A DNA stretch of 64,000 bases from contig OZ244845.1 in the NCBI GenBank assembly GCA_965220775.1, positions 1,178,001-1,242,000 on the forward strand, given 5' to 3'. Below, piece by piece: positions 31,213 through 39,381 of the stretch. The first letter of the stretch is position 1; each line of letters begins with the position of its first letter. A program made the translations under genes and the position numbers. Under the pieces are notes generated by a model, which saw only the letters and a list, made by a program, of their open reading frames with translations, had not been told where the DNA came from and ran no database searches. The DNA comes from G963664835 sp965220775. GTDB taxonomy: Bacteria; Chloroflexota; UBA6077; FW602-bin22; JBCLEL01.

Positions 31213-33984
31213 CTAATGCGGGACCTTGTAGCAGCTAACGACGCTGGCCGAACCGATCGCGGGACACTCGATCTTCAGGAACGTCTCGGATGACGCCCAG
31301 GGTCCGCCCACCAGCCCGAGTGTGTACGTGAACGAAACATCATTGTCATTCATTGCGGTGGAAGTCGGGTGGACCACCGTGTAGTTATTGCCCCTTCCAG
31401 TCGGGTCTCCAAAGAGGCCCGGCAGGGAGGCGAGCGGCCAGGTCCTCCACTTTTTGCCGCCCGCGACGGTCAATGCGTACTGAGATTCGCCGCCCGGCAG
31501 CTCGTCATTGTCGAACAGGGCGCCGTGGTTCGTCACACTGTCCCAGGTGATCTGGACCTCCCCTCGCGCGTGGCGCCGGGCGAATACGCCGGTCGCATCG
31601 AGGACATCATCGCCGAGCCAGCAGCCGGTGATGCCGCGTGGGTCGGCGGCGCACTTGAAGATCGTCGCCGGCGGACTCTCCTCTACAACCTCAAACCCGG
31701 GGAACGTGCGGGTCAGACGGATTTTGAGCGTGGTCACCTCGTAGAAGTGCAGCACTCCCGGCTCAAAACGGTTCGGCCACCGCGGTGGGTCGTAGTAGTC
31801 CGTGTGGCTGTAAACGCACTTGCCATCACGCTCGGTGACGATCCCCGCATCCTCGATCACCTCGCCGTAGTACTTGATGCGCCATACGAATTGGACCGGG
31901 TCATCCGGATACCCCAGGCCATCACATCTTTGATTTTTCCAACTGAGTCTTGTGCCATAGATGGTCTTGCCAGAACCAACATCGGTAGCGATAACAGCCA
32001 CAATCGAAAGGTCGGTCACGACCGTAGGGACAGGCTTGCACAACGGCGGGGTGTCGCCGGGGTCGTCGTAGTCGCCGTCGTTGTTCGCATCCAGGCCGAA
32101 GTCATGGGGCGGTAATCCAGAAAAATCCGGAGCTGTCAACAGATAGCCCAACCCTTCGGGTACGCACCCGGTCAACGAATTGTTCGCGAAGAAGCGTACG
32201 ATAGCCAGATTGGTAAGGCTGCCCATCGAAGCCGGAATATTTCCGATCAACTGGTTGCTGTGCATGGACAGGACCGTGAGCTTGGTGAGGTTGCCCATCG
32301 AAGCCGGAATCTCCCCGCTCAACTGGTTCCCTTGCAGGAGCAGGATTGTGAGCTCGGTGAGGCTGCCCAACTCGGCCGGAATCTCCTCGCTCAACCGGTT
32401 GGAGTTGAGGCGCAGGTCCGTCAGCTTGGTGAGGTCGCCCAACTCGGCCGGGATCGCACCCGTCAACCCGGAACCCTGGATATCCGGGTCCGCGTTGCCC
32501 GACAGGCCCAGGAAAACTAGTATAGAGAGGTCGCCCAACTCGGCCGGGATCACCCCGCTCAACTGGTTTCCAGTTAAGTCTAGATTCTTCAGGTTGCTGA
32601 GGTCGCCCAACTCGGCCGGAATCGCCCCGCTCAACTGGTTATATTCCAGGGCCAGACTCCTCAGGTTCTCGAGGTCGCCCAACTCGGCCGGGATCGCATC
32701 CGCCAACCCGTTGTAAGACAGGATCAGTTCCACCATCAAGCTGAGGTCGCCCAACTCGGCCGGGATCGCCCCGTTCAACTGGTTGGAGGGGAGAGACAGG
32801 TACTTCAGCTGGGTGAGTTTGCCCAACTCGGCCGGGATCGCACCCGTCAACCCGTTGTTAGACAGGATCAGGTCCGACAGGTTGCTGAGGTCGCCCAACT
32901 CGGCCGGAATCGTCCCGCTCAACTGGTTGTTGTTCAGGTACAGTAACTTCAGCTTGGAGAGATCGCCCAACTTCGCAGGCAGGGGACCGACCAAGTTGTT
33001 CCCGGTTAACTCCAGCCCTGTGACGCGGCCGTTGCTGTTCGTCTCGACGCCATACCAGGTGTCGAGAGTCGCGGTGGTGTTCCAGTTGGTGTTGTTCGTC
33101 CAGTTTGCGCCGTCCGTGCTGTTGTACAGCGCCACCAGCGCGGCCCGGTCGTCCGCCACGCTCTGGAACGCCGCAACCGGGGGCTCGGGCTCTATCAGCT
33201 CTATCAGTGTGGTCGTCGGGATGAATGCCCCGGCCGGGTTGGAACCCTGGCTCTTCTCGCCGTCCCGCAGGGCCTTGACCTGGTAAAGGTAGGTCTCGCC
33301 TTCTTCAGTGGCCGTCTCGTCGGTATAGGCAGTGTCCGTGCTGCTGGTGTCCGCCACCAGGGTGGTCAGCGCGTCCTCGCTCGGCCCGCGCAGAATCTCG
33401 TAGCCGGTCACGGAACCGGGATCCTCGGCCGGGGCGTCCCAACTCAGGGCCACACCGCCGCCGGCTGTACCGGCGGTGAGTCCGCTGGGGGCCAGGGACT
33501 CGGGCGTTGGTTCCTGCTCCGGTTCTGGCGTGGGAGCGGGTGGCGGGGTCGGGGAGGGCATAGGCGTCGGGTCCGGCTCCTGCGGAGGAGCCGCCGGGGT
33601 GTTGGCCCTGGCGAAGCTCGACCACTTGCTGGCCCCGTGCCGATTCACCGCCTGCACCCGGTACACGTAGCGCTTCTCCGGCTCCACGGTGTCGTCGGTG
33701 TAGCTCGTCGTCGCCGAGCCGGTGTTGGACTCTATGGCCACGAACTCGCCGGTGTCGTGGACGTAGCGGTCTCGCCGGAACACCTCGTAGTGGGTGATGC
33801 TGTCGTCGTCGGGGTCGTCCCAGGCGAGCGCAACGGAGTCGTGGGACGCCTCGGTGGACAGTCCCGTGGGCTTATCGGGAGCGGAGCCGTCCTGGGCTGC
33901 GACCGGCGCGCCTGTGAGGGACAGGAACAGTGCGGCCAGGGCGACGAACAGGATGGCGAGCCTGGGTCTGGCTGTGCGGGTCAT
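31213..33984 (-). CDS. Secreted fibronectin-III / plant-type LRR surface protein
   Basis: 923 residues. A signal peptide (about 1-31, ending APVAA) precedes two fibronectin type III domains (about 35-130 and 166-255) joined by a Pro/Glu/Thr linker. An LRR cap (ALVALYNSTDGANWTNNTNW) and twelve 24-residue plant-type LRRs of the form L..L.L..N.L.G.IPAELG follow at about 300-610, encoded by 72-bp DNA repeats between about 32160 and 33010. The eighth repeat carries an eight-residue insertion. The C-terminal 300 residues hold six or more Cys in beta-rich sequence. Such proteins mediate adhesion or symbiosis-like contact. The sequence continues in frame after the TAG with an Ig-like segment. A 13-G tract lies 192 bp upstream. 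Confidence 0.92.
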   Translation of the reverse strand: MTRTARPRLAILFVALAALFLSLTGAPVAAQDGSAPDKPTGLSTEASHDSVALAWDDPDDDSITHYEVFRRDRYVHDTGEFVAIESNTGSATTSYTDDTVEPEKRYVYRVQAVNRHGASKWSSFARANTPAAPPQEPDPTPMPSPTPPPAPTPEPEQEPTPESLAPSGLTAGTAGGGVALSWDAPAEDPGSVTGYEILRGPSEDALTTLVADTSSTDTAYTDETATEEGETYLYQVKALRDGEKSQGSNPAGAFIPTTTLIELIEPEPPVAAFQSVADDRAALVALYNSTDGANWTNNTNWNTTATLDTWYGVETNSNGRVTGLELTGNNLVGPLPAKLGDLSKLKLLYLNNNQLSGTIPAELGDLSNLSDLILSNNGLTGAIPAELGKLTQLKYLSLPSNQLNGAIPAELGDLSLMVELILSYNGLADAIPAELGDLENLRSLALEYNQLSGAIPAELGDLSNLKNLDLTGNQLSGVIPAELGDLSILVFLGLSGNADPDIQGSGLTGAIPAELGDLTKLTDLRLNSNRLSEEIPAELGSLTELTILLLQGNQLSGEIPASMGNLTKLTVLSMHSNQLIGNIPASMGSLTNLAIVRFFANNSLTGCVPEGLGYLLTAPDFSGLPPHDFGLDANNDGDYDDPGDTPPLCKPVPTVVTDLSIVAVIATDVGSGKTIYGTRLSWKNQRCDGLGYPDDPVQFVWRIKYYGEVIEDAGIVTERDGKCVYSHTDYYDPPRWPNRFEPGVLHFYEVTTLKIRLTRTFPGFEVVEESPPATIFKCAADPRGITGCWLGDDVLDATGVFARRHARGEVQITWDSVTNHGALFDNDELPGGESQYALTVAGGKKWRTWPLASLPGLFGDPTGRGNNYTVVHPTSTAMNDNDVSFTYTLGLVGGPWASSETFLKIECPAIGSASVVSCYKVPH

Positions 33985-34175
33985 CGTTTCTCCTCCTGGT
34001 GTGTGTTGCGCATGGCCGTCGCCGGCGCTCCGTCCAACGGGGTCGCTGGCGTGAGCCTACGTAGATATACGAGGTGTGGTACGCACGGGCGCGCTCCGGG
34101 CGTGCGGCGACGCGGCGGAGGCGAGGGGTTTGAAGCGAAAGAGAGAGGCCCGGCTACGGGCTGGCGAAGAAAATC

Positions 34176-34188
34176 GGGGGGGGGGGGG
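34176..34188. repeat. Homopolymeric tract of 13 G
   Basis: Thirteen uninterrupted G (C on the strand of the LRR gene) lie 192 bp upstream of the LRR start codon. Such tracts slip during replication and can switch surface-protein expression; they are also common assembly errors, so the exact length is uncertain. The rest of 33985-34402 shows no gene. Confidence 0.85.
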
Positions 34189-34402
34189 TGAACATTTGTG
34201 CACAAACGCAGCGGGCGAAGGCGGCCTCAAGCGCGGTCGTCGCGCCGGCTTGCGCCGCCGGTGCGCCCGCGGTCTCTATTGCAGGTCTTGGACTGTCGAA
34301 AGCCAAGTGAATATCTCCCATCAATGGGCTGTCCGGCTCTCGATTTTACGGGACTTGCAGTAACGGCTCGGTGAAATGCAACCCTTGTTCGATAGCAGTA
34401 CG

Positions 34403-34430
34403 GTGACAGTTTCCGCGAATCGGGTATAAT
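34403..34430 (+). promoter_or_regulatory. Promoter of the fused histidine kinase/response regulator
   Basis: GTGACA at 34403-34408 and a perfect TATAAT at 34425-34430 are 16 bases apart. Transcription would begin near 34437, about 75 bp before the coding start. This is the best promoter match in the window. Confidence 0.7.
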
Positions 34431-34431
34431 T

Positions 34432-34461
34432 GGCCCAAATCGACTGGATGCGGCCCAAATC
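34432..34461 (+). promoter_or_regulatory. Tandem operator-like repeat GGCCCAAATC x2
   Basis: GGCCCAAATC occurs at 34432-34441 and again at 34452-34461, start to start 20 bp, or two helical turns, immediately after the -10 box. OmpR/PhoB-type regulators bind tandem direct repeats on one DNA face, and the downstream gene encodes such a domain, so autoregulation is plausible. Confidence 0.5.
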
Positions 34462-34509
34462 CCGTCGCCGGAGCCTGACGAAGCTGAACGGACCGTCACC
34501 CGCAGTACG

Positions 34510-36927
34510 ATGGGGGGTGAGAACTTGAGGAACGCCGACGATCTGCTCCGCGAGAACGAGGCCCTGCGGGACCGCCTCTCCAGGCTGAGCGAGGCCAGCA
34601 TCCGCATCACCGAAGACCTCGACCTCGATACCGTCTTGCAGGGGGTCGTGGACGGGGCGCGCTCCCTGACCGGCGCGAGAATGGGCGGGATCACCGCCCT
34701 GGACGAGCAGGGGCAGTTGCAGGACTTCATCACCTCCGGCCTGACGCTGGAGGAGCACCAGCGGTTTGTTGACCTGCCCGGCGGACCGGAGTTCTTCGCC
34801 TACCTGAGCATGATTCCCGGACCGCTCAGGCTGGCGGACCTCTCCGGCCACACCACGTCGGCGGGCCTTCCCGAAATCGAACCGCCGTTGGGTCCGGTGG
34901 GCACCTTCCTGGGCGCGCCCATCCGTCACCGGGGCGAGCAGGTCGGCAACCTCTATCTATCGGACAAGGAGGGGGGCCTGGAGTTCACGCGGGAGGACGA
35001 GGCGACCCTGGTGATGTTCGCGTCCCAGGCGGCGATGGCCATCGCCAACGCCCGCCGGCACCGGGACGAGCGGCGGGCCAGGGCCGACCTGGAGACCCTG
35101 ATTAACACCTCGCCCGTGGGCGTTCTGGTCTTCGACGCCGCGACGGGAACGCCGGTATCGCTCAACCGGGAGGCGAGAAGGATCGTCGGGGACCTTCGTA
35201 TGCCGGGCGGCTCCGAGGAGCAGCTCCTCGACGTGCTGACCCTCCGGCGGGCCGACGGGCGGGAGATTTCCCTGGAGGAGTTCCCCGTGGCCCAGGCGCT
35301 CAGCACGGGGGAGACGGTGCGGGCAGAGGAGATCGTCATCGGGGTCCCCGACGGGCGGAGCGTCACCACCCTCGTCAACGCCACGCCCATCCGCTCGGAG
35401 GAGGGCGAACTCGAGTCGGTCGTCGTGACCCTACAGGACATGACGCCCCTGGAGGACCTGGAGCGTCTGCGGGCCGAGTTCCTGGGCATGGTGAGCCACG
35501 AGCTGCAAGCGCCGCTGGCTTCCATACGGGGCTCGGCAACCACCCTGCTGGAAGACGAAGCCGACCTGGACCCCGCCGAGATGCGCCAGTTCCACCGGAT
35601 CATCGAACAGGAGGCCAGCCGGATGCGCGGCTTGATCAGCGAACTGCTGGACGTGGCGCGCATCGAGACGGGCACGCTGCCGACCGCTCCCGGACCTGCG
35701 GAGGTGGATATCCTGGTGGACGAGGCGAGTAGCAGGTTCCTGAGCGGAGGGGGCAGGAACAACATCGACATCGACCTGCCGCCGGACCTCCCCAGGGTGA
35801 TGGCGGACCGGCGGCGCATCGTCCAGGTGCTGGGCAACCTGCTGTCCAACGCTGCCGGCCACTCGCCCGATTCCTCCGCCATCCGGGTGAGCGCCGCGCT
35901 GGAGGGCGTCCACGTGGCGGTCTCCGTCTCCGACGAAGGCGCGGGCGTGTCGGCCGAGCGGTTGCCCCACCTGTTCCGGAAGTTCTCCCGGACCGGCGGC
36001 GACGAGTGGGGGAGCGGGATAGGGGGGCCGGGCCTGGGCCTGGCCATCTGCAAGGGGATAGTGGAGACCCACGGGGGCCGGATATGGGCTGAGAGCAACG
36101 GGCCTGGCCTAGGGGCGCGGTTCACCTTCACCCTTCCGGCGGTCGAGGAGGCCGCGTCCCTTCCCGCTCAGCTCCCGGTACGCTCCGGGCGGGCGGGGCG
36201 ACAGCGGACGCGCATCCTTGCGGTGGACGACGACCCGCAGACGCTGCGGAACGTCCGGAACGCGCTCTCGGAAGCGGGCTACGCCGTGGTCGCGACCGGC
36301 GACCCGGAGGAGGCCCTCGGCCTCATGGAGCAGAACAGGGCCCACCTGGCCTTGCTGGACATGACGCTGCCCGGCACGGACGGAATCGAGCTGATGCAGG
36401 CCATCGTCGATATTGCCGACGTGCCGGTCATCTTCCTGTCCGAGTACGTCAGGGACGACACCATTGCGCGGGCCTTCGAAATGGGGGCCGACGACTACAT
36501 TGTCAAGCCCTTCTCGCCGACCGAGCTTAGGGCGAGAATCCAGGCGGCCCTGCGCCGTCGGGCGGCGCCGGAACGGGTCGAGCCGACCGAACCCTACGTG
36601 CTGGGCGATCTGACCATCGACTACGCCGAACGGCGCGTGACCGTTGCCGGAAGTCCGGTGCAGCTGACGGCCACCGAGTATGAGCTGCTCTTCGAGCTTT
36701 CGGCTCACGCCGGACGGGTGTTGACCCACGACCAGTTGCTGCACCGGGTATGGGGCCTGACGGCCTCCGGCGACGCGCGGGTGATCCGCAGTCACCTGAT
36801 GAGGCTTCGCCGCAAGCTGGGCGAGGACGCCGCAAGCCCCAAGTACATCTTCGCCGAGCCGCGCGTCGGCTACCGCATGGCGAAGGCCGAGACGCAGGAA
36901 GGCTCAGAGTCACTGGAAGTCTCCTAG
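34510..36927 (+). CDS. Soluble GAF-PAS histidine kinase fused to REC and OmpR-type DNA-binding domain
   Basis: 805 residues, no membrane segment. Order: short coiled coil (8-30), GAF (about 32-185), PAS-like (190-315), HisKA with FLGMVSHELQAPLASIRG (His330), HATPase_c with NLLSNAAGHSP, SDEGAGV and GPGLGLAICKGIVETHGG (430-545), receiver domain (568-685; acidic pocket 573-575, phospho-acceptor Asp617 in LALLDMTLPG, Lys666 in DYIVKPF), and a winged helix (700-795) ending PRVGYRM. Sensor, kinase, receiver and DNA-binding output thus sit in one cytoplasmic chain, unlike normal two-protein systems and unlike hybrid kinases that need a phosphotransferase. ATG 34510 lacks a good ribosome site; TTG 34525 has GGGGGGTG upstream and may be the real start. 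Confidence 0.93.
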   Translation: MGGENLRNADDLLRENEALRDRLSRLSEASIRITEDLDLDTVLQGVVDGARSLTGARMGGITALDEQGQLQDFITSGLTLEEHQRFVDLPGGPEFFAYLSMIPGPLRLADLSGHTTSAGLPEIEPPLGPVGTFLGAPIRHRGEQVGNLYLSDKEGGLEFTREDEATLVMFASQAAMAIANARRHRDERRARADLETLINTSPVGVLVFDAATGTPVSLNREARRIVGDLRMPGGSEEQLLDVLTLRRADGREISLEEFPVAQALSTGETVRAEEIVIGVPDGRSVTTLVNATPIRSEEGELESVVVTLQDMTPLEDLERLRAEFLGMVSHELQAPLASIRGSATTLLEDEADLDPAEMRQFHRIIEQEASRMRGLISELLDVARIETGTLPTAPGPAEVDILVDEASSRFLSGGGRNNIDIDLPPDLPRVMADRRRIVQVLGNLLSNAAGHSPDSSAIRVSAALEGVHVAVSVSDEGAGVSAERLPHLFRKFSRTGGDEWGSGIGGPGLGLAICKGIVETHGGRIWAESNGPGLGARFTFTLPAVEEAASLPAQLPVRSGRAGRQRTRILAVDDDPQTLRNVRNALSEAGYAVVATGDPEEALGLMEQNRAHLALLDMTLPGTDGIELMQAIVDIADVPVIFLSEYVRDDTIARAFEMGADDYIVKPFSPTELRARIQAALRRRAAPERVEPTEPYVLGDLTIDYAERRVTVAGSPVQLTATEYELLFELSAHAGRVLTHDQLLHRVWGLTASGDARVIRSHLMRLRRKLGEDAASPKYIFAEPRVGYRMAKAETQEGSESLEVS

Positions 36928-37008
36928 AGCAGAGGGCAGTTTCTACCCTCTGCCGCCCGGTGGGTTTCCATCGTCTGAATGACGGCTGGAGCAACAGAGG
37001 AGGAGATG

Positions 37009-37239
37009 ATGACTTACTACTGGGTCTACGAGGATGATTCCACCATCAGGGCGCGCCTCCACAAGGCGACATGCAGCCGCTGCAACTATGGCCAGGGTAT
37101 GAATGGATCGCGCCTTCCCGACAATCGGTGGCACGGCCCTTTCGGAACCGTAGGGGAAGCCATAGACTGCGCACTGAGCACCGGCCACCTGGATGCCAAA
37201 GGGTGCTGGTTCTGTCTGCGGGGTATGGGAAGTCTTTGA
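37009..37239 (+). CDS. Small Cys-rich protein, zinc-ribbon-like
   Basis: 76 residues starting MTYYWVYEDD at the ATG at 37009, with AGAGGAGG directly upstream; an ATG at 37006 is too close to it. Conserved-looking features are an early RARLHKATCSRCNYGQG, a central RWHGPFGTVGEAIDCA and the closing GCWFC. The four Cys in two CxxC pairs suggest a single zinc site. Small proteins of this form occur widely beside regulatory or defence genes, but I know no function. It follows the fused kinase gene by 81 bp in the same direction, so it may be co-transcribed. Confidence 0.75.
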   Translation: MTYYWVYEDDSTIRARLHKATCSRCNYGQGMNGSRLPDNRWHGPFGTVGEAIDCALSTGHLDAKGCWFCLRGMGSL

Positions 37240-37310
37240 TAGCGACCACCGCATTCGTTCCAATCACGCAGTCGAGGATGGCGGGTCGGGCCAGTCTTTC
37301 CTTGTAACAG

Positions 37311-37344
37311 ACGAGCCTCCAACCCTGACAGGCTGGAGGCTCGT
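37311..37344 (+). terminator. Strong hairpin after the small Cys-rich gene
   Basis: ACGAGCCTCCA at 37311-37321 pairs perfectly with 37334-37344 around a 12-base loop. There is no T-run, but the position 72 bp after the stop of the small protein, with no gene for the next 550 bp, fits transcription termination or RNA end protection. Confidence 0.6.
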
Positions 37345-37905
37345 GTGGGCTAAGCCGGGGTAGCCTGAGCGACTCCCTATATCAGGACCTCCCGGCGAAA
37401 AGTTCGCAGTACAGTAGGTGTAGGTCCACCAATCCCCGCCTAAGTCTGTACTGTATCACCGGTGCGGTTCTTGCAAGATCCCCGTCTTTGACGTGCATGC
37501 GGCGCGGAGTTGAGATAGTGCAATGGGTAATTGCCAGTAGGTGACCCGACACTTGTGAGGCCCTACAGTCGCTATTCTCGTGGGGCGGAGTTGCCGACCC
37601 TGCAACATGCGTGATCAATCCACCAGACTGACCTCCTCGCTGGACCAAATTCCCGGGTGAATGCAAACTCAGCAATTGGTTCAACTGTCTCCAATGCGAA
37701 ACGCTGCAACCATTCCCCACATGCACGAAAATACGGTAAGCCGCCAGATTGACGACGCAGTGGTCAACGCGTAAGGGTCGGATGCTGAATGAGTTGCTAC
37801 CATGCGGCGAGAACTGGCGGACCGACAGTCGGTTGCGAACAGGGATCGAGTACCGCACAAAAGGCGCATACGGATCCGGACTGTACTTGAAAAAGTAGGC
37901 TAGTG
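37345..37905. other. Gene-poor stretch
   Basis: A minus-strand frame at 37382-37987 (201 codons) is open but shows no known motif, odd composition rich in Arg, Ser and His, and no ribosome site. I do not accept it as a gene. Nothing else is seen. Confidence 0.45.
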
Positions 37906-38109
37906 ATGAGAATTGCTGGGTTGAAGCCGGCGTGCCTCCTGTTGACAATGTTGGCAATTGCGGCCTGCGTCGGCGAGCATTCGCCAATGACTGCCGAGTC
38001 GGTGGAATGGGGATACGACGGGCCGGGCGCGCCGGCGACTCTGCCCGGAGGGCAAACGGGGCTCATCGGATGCCTGTCCTACCTCGCGAGTGCCGCCAAA
38101 TCTCCCTAA
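37906..38109 (+). pseudogene. Possible decayed lipoprotein, alpha-carbonic-anhydrase-like start
   Basis: From ATG 37906 a lipoprotein signal appears (CLLLTMLAIAAC) followed by SVEWGYDGPGAP, the typical first strand of alpha-carbonic anhydrases. The frame then ends at 38109. Later pieces that could continue the family, such as SHAASPTPRVNSTGTFNM, are in another frame, which suggests frameshifts, and no zinc His residues are found. It may be a decayed gene, a sequencing frameshift or an unrelated short lipoprotein. Confidence 0.4.
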
Positions 38110-38195
38110 CCTCTCACGCCGCATCGCCCACTCCGCGAGTTAACTCCACGGGTACCTTCAATATGTCGACGCACGCGATTAAGGCGAGGGATTGG

Positions 38196-38534
38196 TTAGC
38201 CTCCCAGCGCAGCTACCGCCTCGGCCTGAGAATTGTGGATCGGGATGATCTGGGAGAATCCGCTAATCTCGAATATCTCCCGGATAGACTCCGTGGGCGA
38301 GCAAACGGAGAAACTGGCGTCTTTGGCCCGGAGGGCCCTGGCCATAAGCAGAATTACTCGGAGGCCGGCGCTGCTGATGTAGGAGAGATGCTCAAGGTCT
38401 AGAACCATGGTGCGATCGCTTGGCTCGATTGCCGCCTCCAGAGCATCCTGGAATTGACGGGCGTTTGCGCCGTCGACGCGGCCCTCGGCCTTTGCGATTA
38501 AGGCCGCGCCCTGCCGTTCTACGCTAATTTTCAT
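38196..38534 (-). CDS. STAS-domain anti-sigma factor antagonist (inverted paralogue)
   Basis: 112 residues, a single STAS domain of the SpoIIAA/RsbV kind. The phosphorylation loop is LSYISSAGLRVIL with Ser55 at the position of SpoIIAA Ser58. The C-terminal half (SPTESIREIFEISGFSQIIP) is almost identical to that of the STAS protein at 39028-39366. It is divergent from that gene across 494 bp and has its own promoter at 38583-38611 and GGAG ribosome site. Unphosphorylated STAS proteins capture RsbW-like kinases and free their sigma factor. The two copies may compete for the kinase encoded at 40548. Confidence 0.93.
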   Translation of the reverse strand: MKISVERQGAALIAKAEGRVDGANARQFQDALEAAIEPSDRTMVLDLEHLSYISSAGLRVILLMARALRAKDASFSVCSPTESIREIFEISGFSQIIPIHNSQAEAVAALGG

Positions 38535-38582
38535 TGAGGTTGACTCCTTTTTTACGTCGCATGCCCGTCTCGGGCCTCACAT

Positions 38583-38611
38583 AACATAGCCACAAAACCA
38601 GATAAGATCAA
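38583..38611 (-). promoter_or_regulatory. Promoter of the minus-strand STAS gene
   Basis: On the minus strand TTGATC (38606-38611) and TATGTT (38583-38588) are exactly 17 bases apart, and end about 50 bp before the start codon at 38534. Confidence 0.55.
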
Positions 38612-39027
38612 GGAGCGGAATTACCGTGAGAGCCAAGGGCTATGAGCTTTGGACAGTACTGCAAACAAGGTTAGATGATTGCGTTGGGAGTCCGCTATCG
38701 GGAAGCTACGCGTCAGGAAAAAGACGGGTAATTGAGTGAGTTCGCCGTGACGATGGACCATCATCGCAACGGGCGCGCCGATTATTGCGCCGCGTCGAGC
38801 TGATTTTCTGTGGCGGGGAGCGGCCAGCCGGACATCGGGGCATGAGCAGCCGCCACGTATTTCTTGACCCTCCCAATCCGGCGAGAGCCTGGCCGGTAGG
38901 GTCATTGACTGACACCTCTGTGTTAGGATTGCCGCCATCCGAAGAGTCTATTGGTGTGTCGCCGTAGCCAAGAAACACGGCCGACATGCAGGCACCAATG
39001 AGCAAAGATCATTGAGGAGGAGAACCA
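38612..39027. other. Divergent intergenic region of the STAS pair
   Basis: It must contain the promoter of the signalling operon that starts at 39028; I see TTGACT at about 38903 but no convincing -10. A ribosome site GAGGAGGAG precedes the ATG at 39028. Short open frames at 38621-38938 and 38706-39005 on the minus strand match nothing. Confidence 0.4.
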
Positions 39028-39366
39028 ATGGCGGTGACCATTGAGCGACAAGGCGATACCATAATCGCTCAAGTTAGTGGCCGTGTTGATGGTACCAACG
39101 CGGCTGAATTCCAGGACGAGTTGATCCCAGTGACCGATGGAAGCAGCCAATCTGTGATATTGGACCTCGGAGAGCTTTCATACATTAGCAGTGCCGGCCT
39201 CCGAGTCATTCTGCTCATTGCCAGGACCTTCCGGGCCAAAGAGGCCACATTCACGATCTGCTCACCCACGGAATCCATCCGCGAGATATTCGAGATTAGC
39301 GGATTCTCCCAGATCATCCCAATCCACAATTCTCAAGCCGAGGCGGTCGCCGCACTCGAAGGCTGA
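39028..39366 (+). CDS. STAS-domain anti-sigma factor antagonist
   Basis: 112 residues, SpoIIAA/RsbV-type, with LSYISSAGLRVILLIARTF; Ser55 is the expected phosphorylation site. It is the first gene of a tight operon and is followed after 15 bp by the REC-PP2C phosphatase, its likely activator, and then by the RsbW-like kinase, its likely inactivator. Nearly identical over its second half to the inverted copy at 38196-38534, which shows a recent duplication. No sigma factor gene is in the window, so the final target is unknown. Confidence 0.95.
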   Translation: MAVTIERQGDTIIAQVSGRVDGTNAAEFQDELIPVTDGSSQSVILDLGELSYISSAGLRVILLIARTFRAKEATFTICSPTESIREIFEISGFSQIIPIHNSQAEAVAALEG

Positions 39367-39381
39367 TGAGGAGGAACAAAC

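Noticed and set aside
32160..33010. Tandem 72-bp repeats considered as a CRISPR-like array
   Set aside because: They encode the 24-residue leucine-rich repeats of the surface protein in frame, with no unique spacers. No CRISPR array or cas gene is visible anywhere in the window.
37382..37987. A 201-codon minus-strand open frame
   Set aside because: No ribosome binding site, no family resemblance and an atypical composition; it overlaps the lipoprotein-like start on the other strand.
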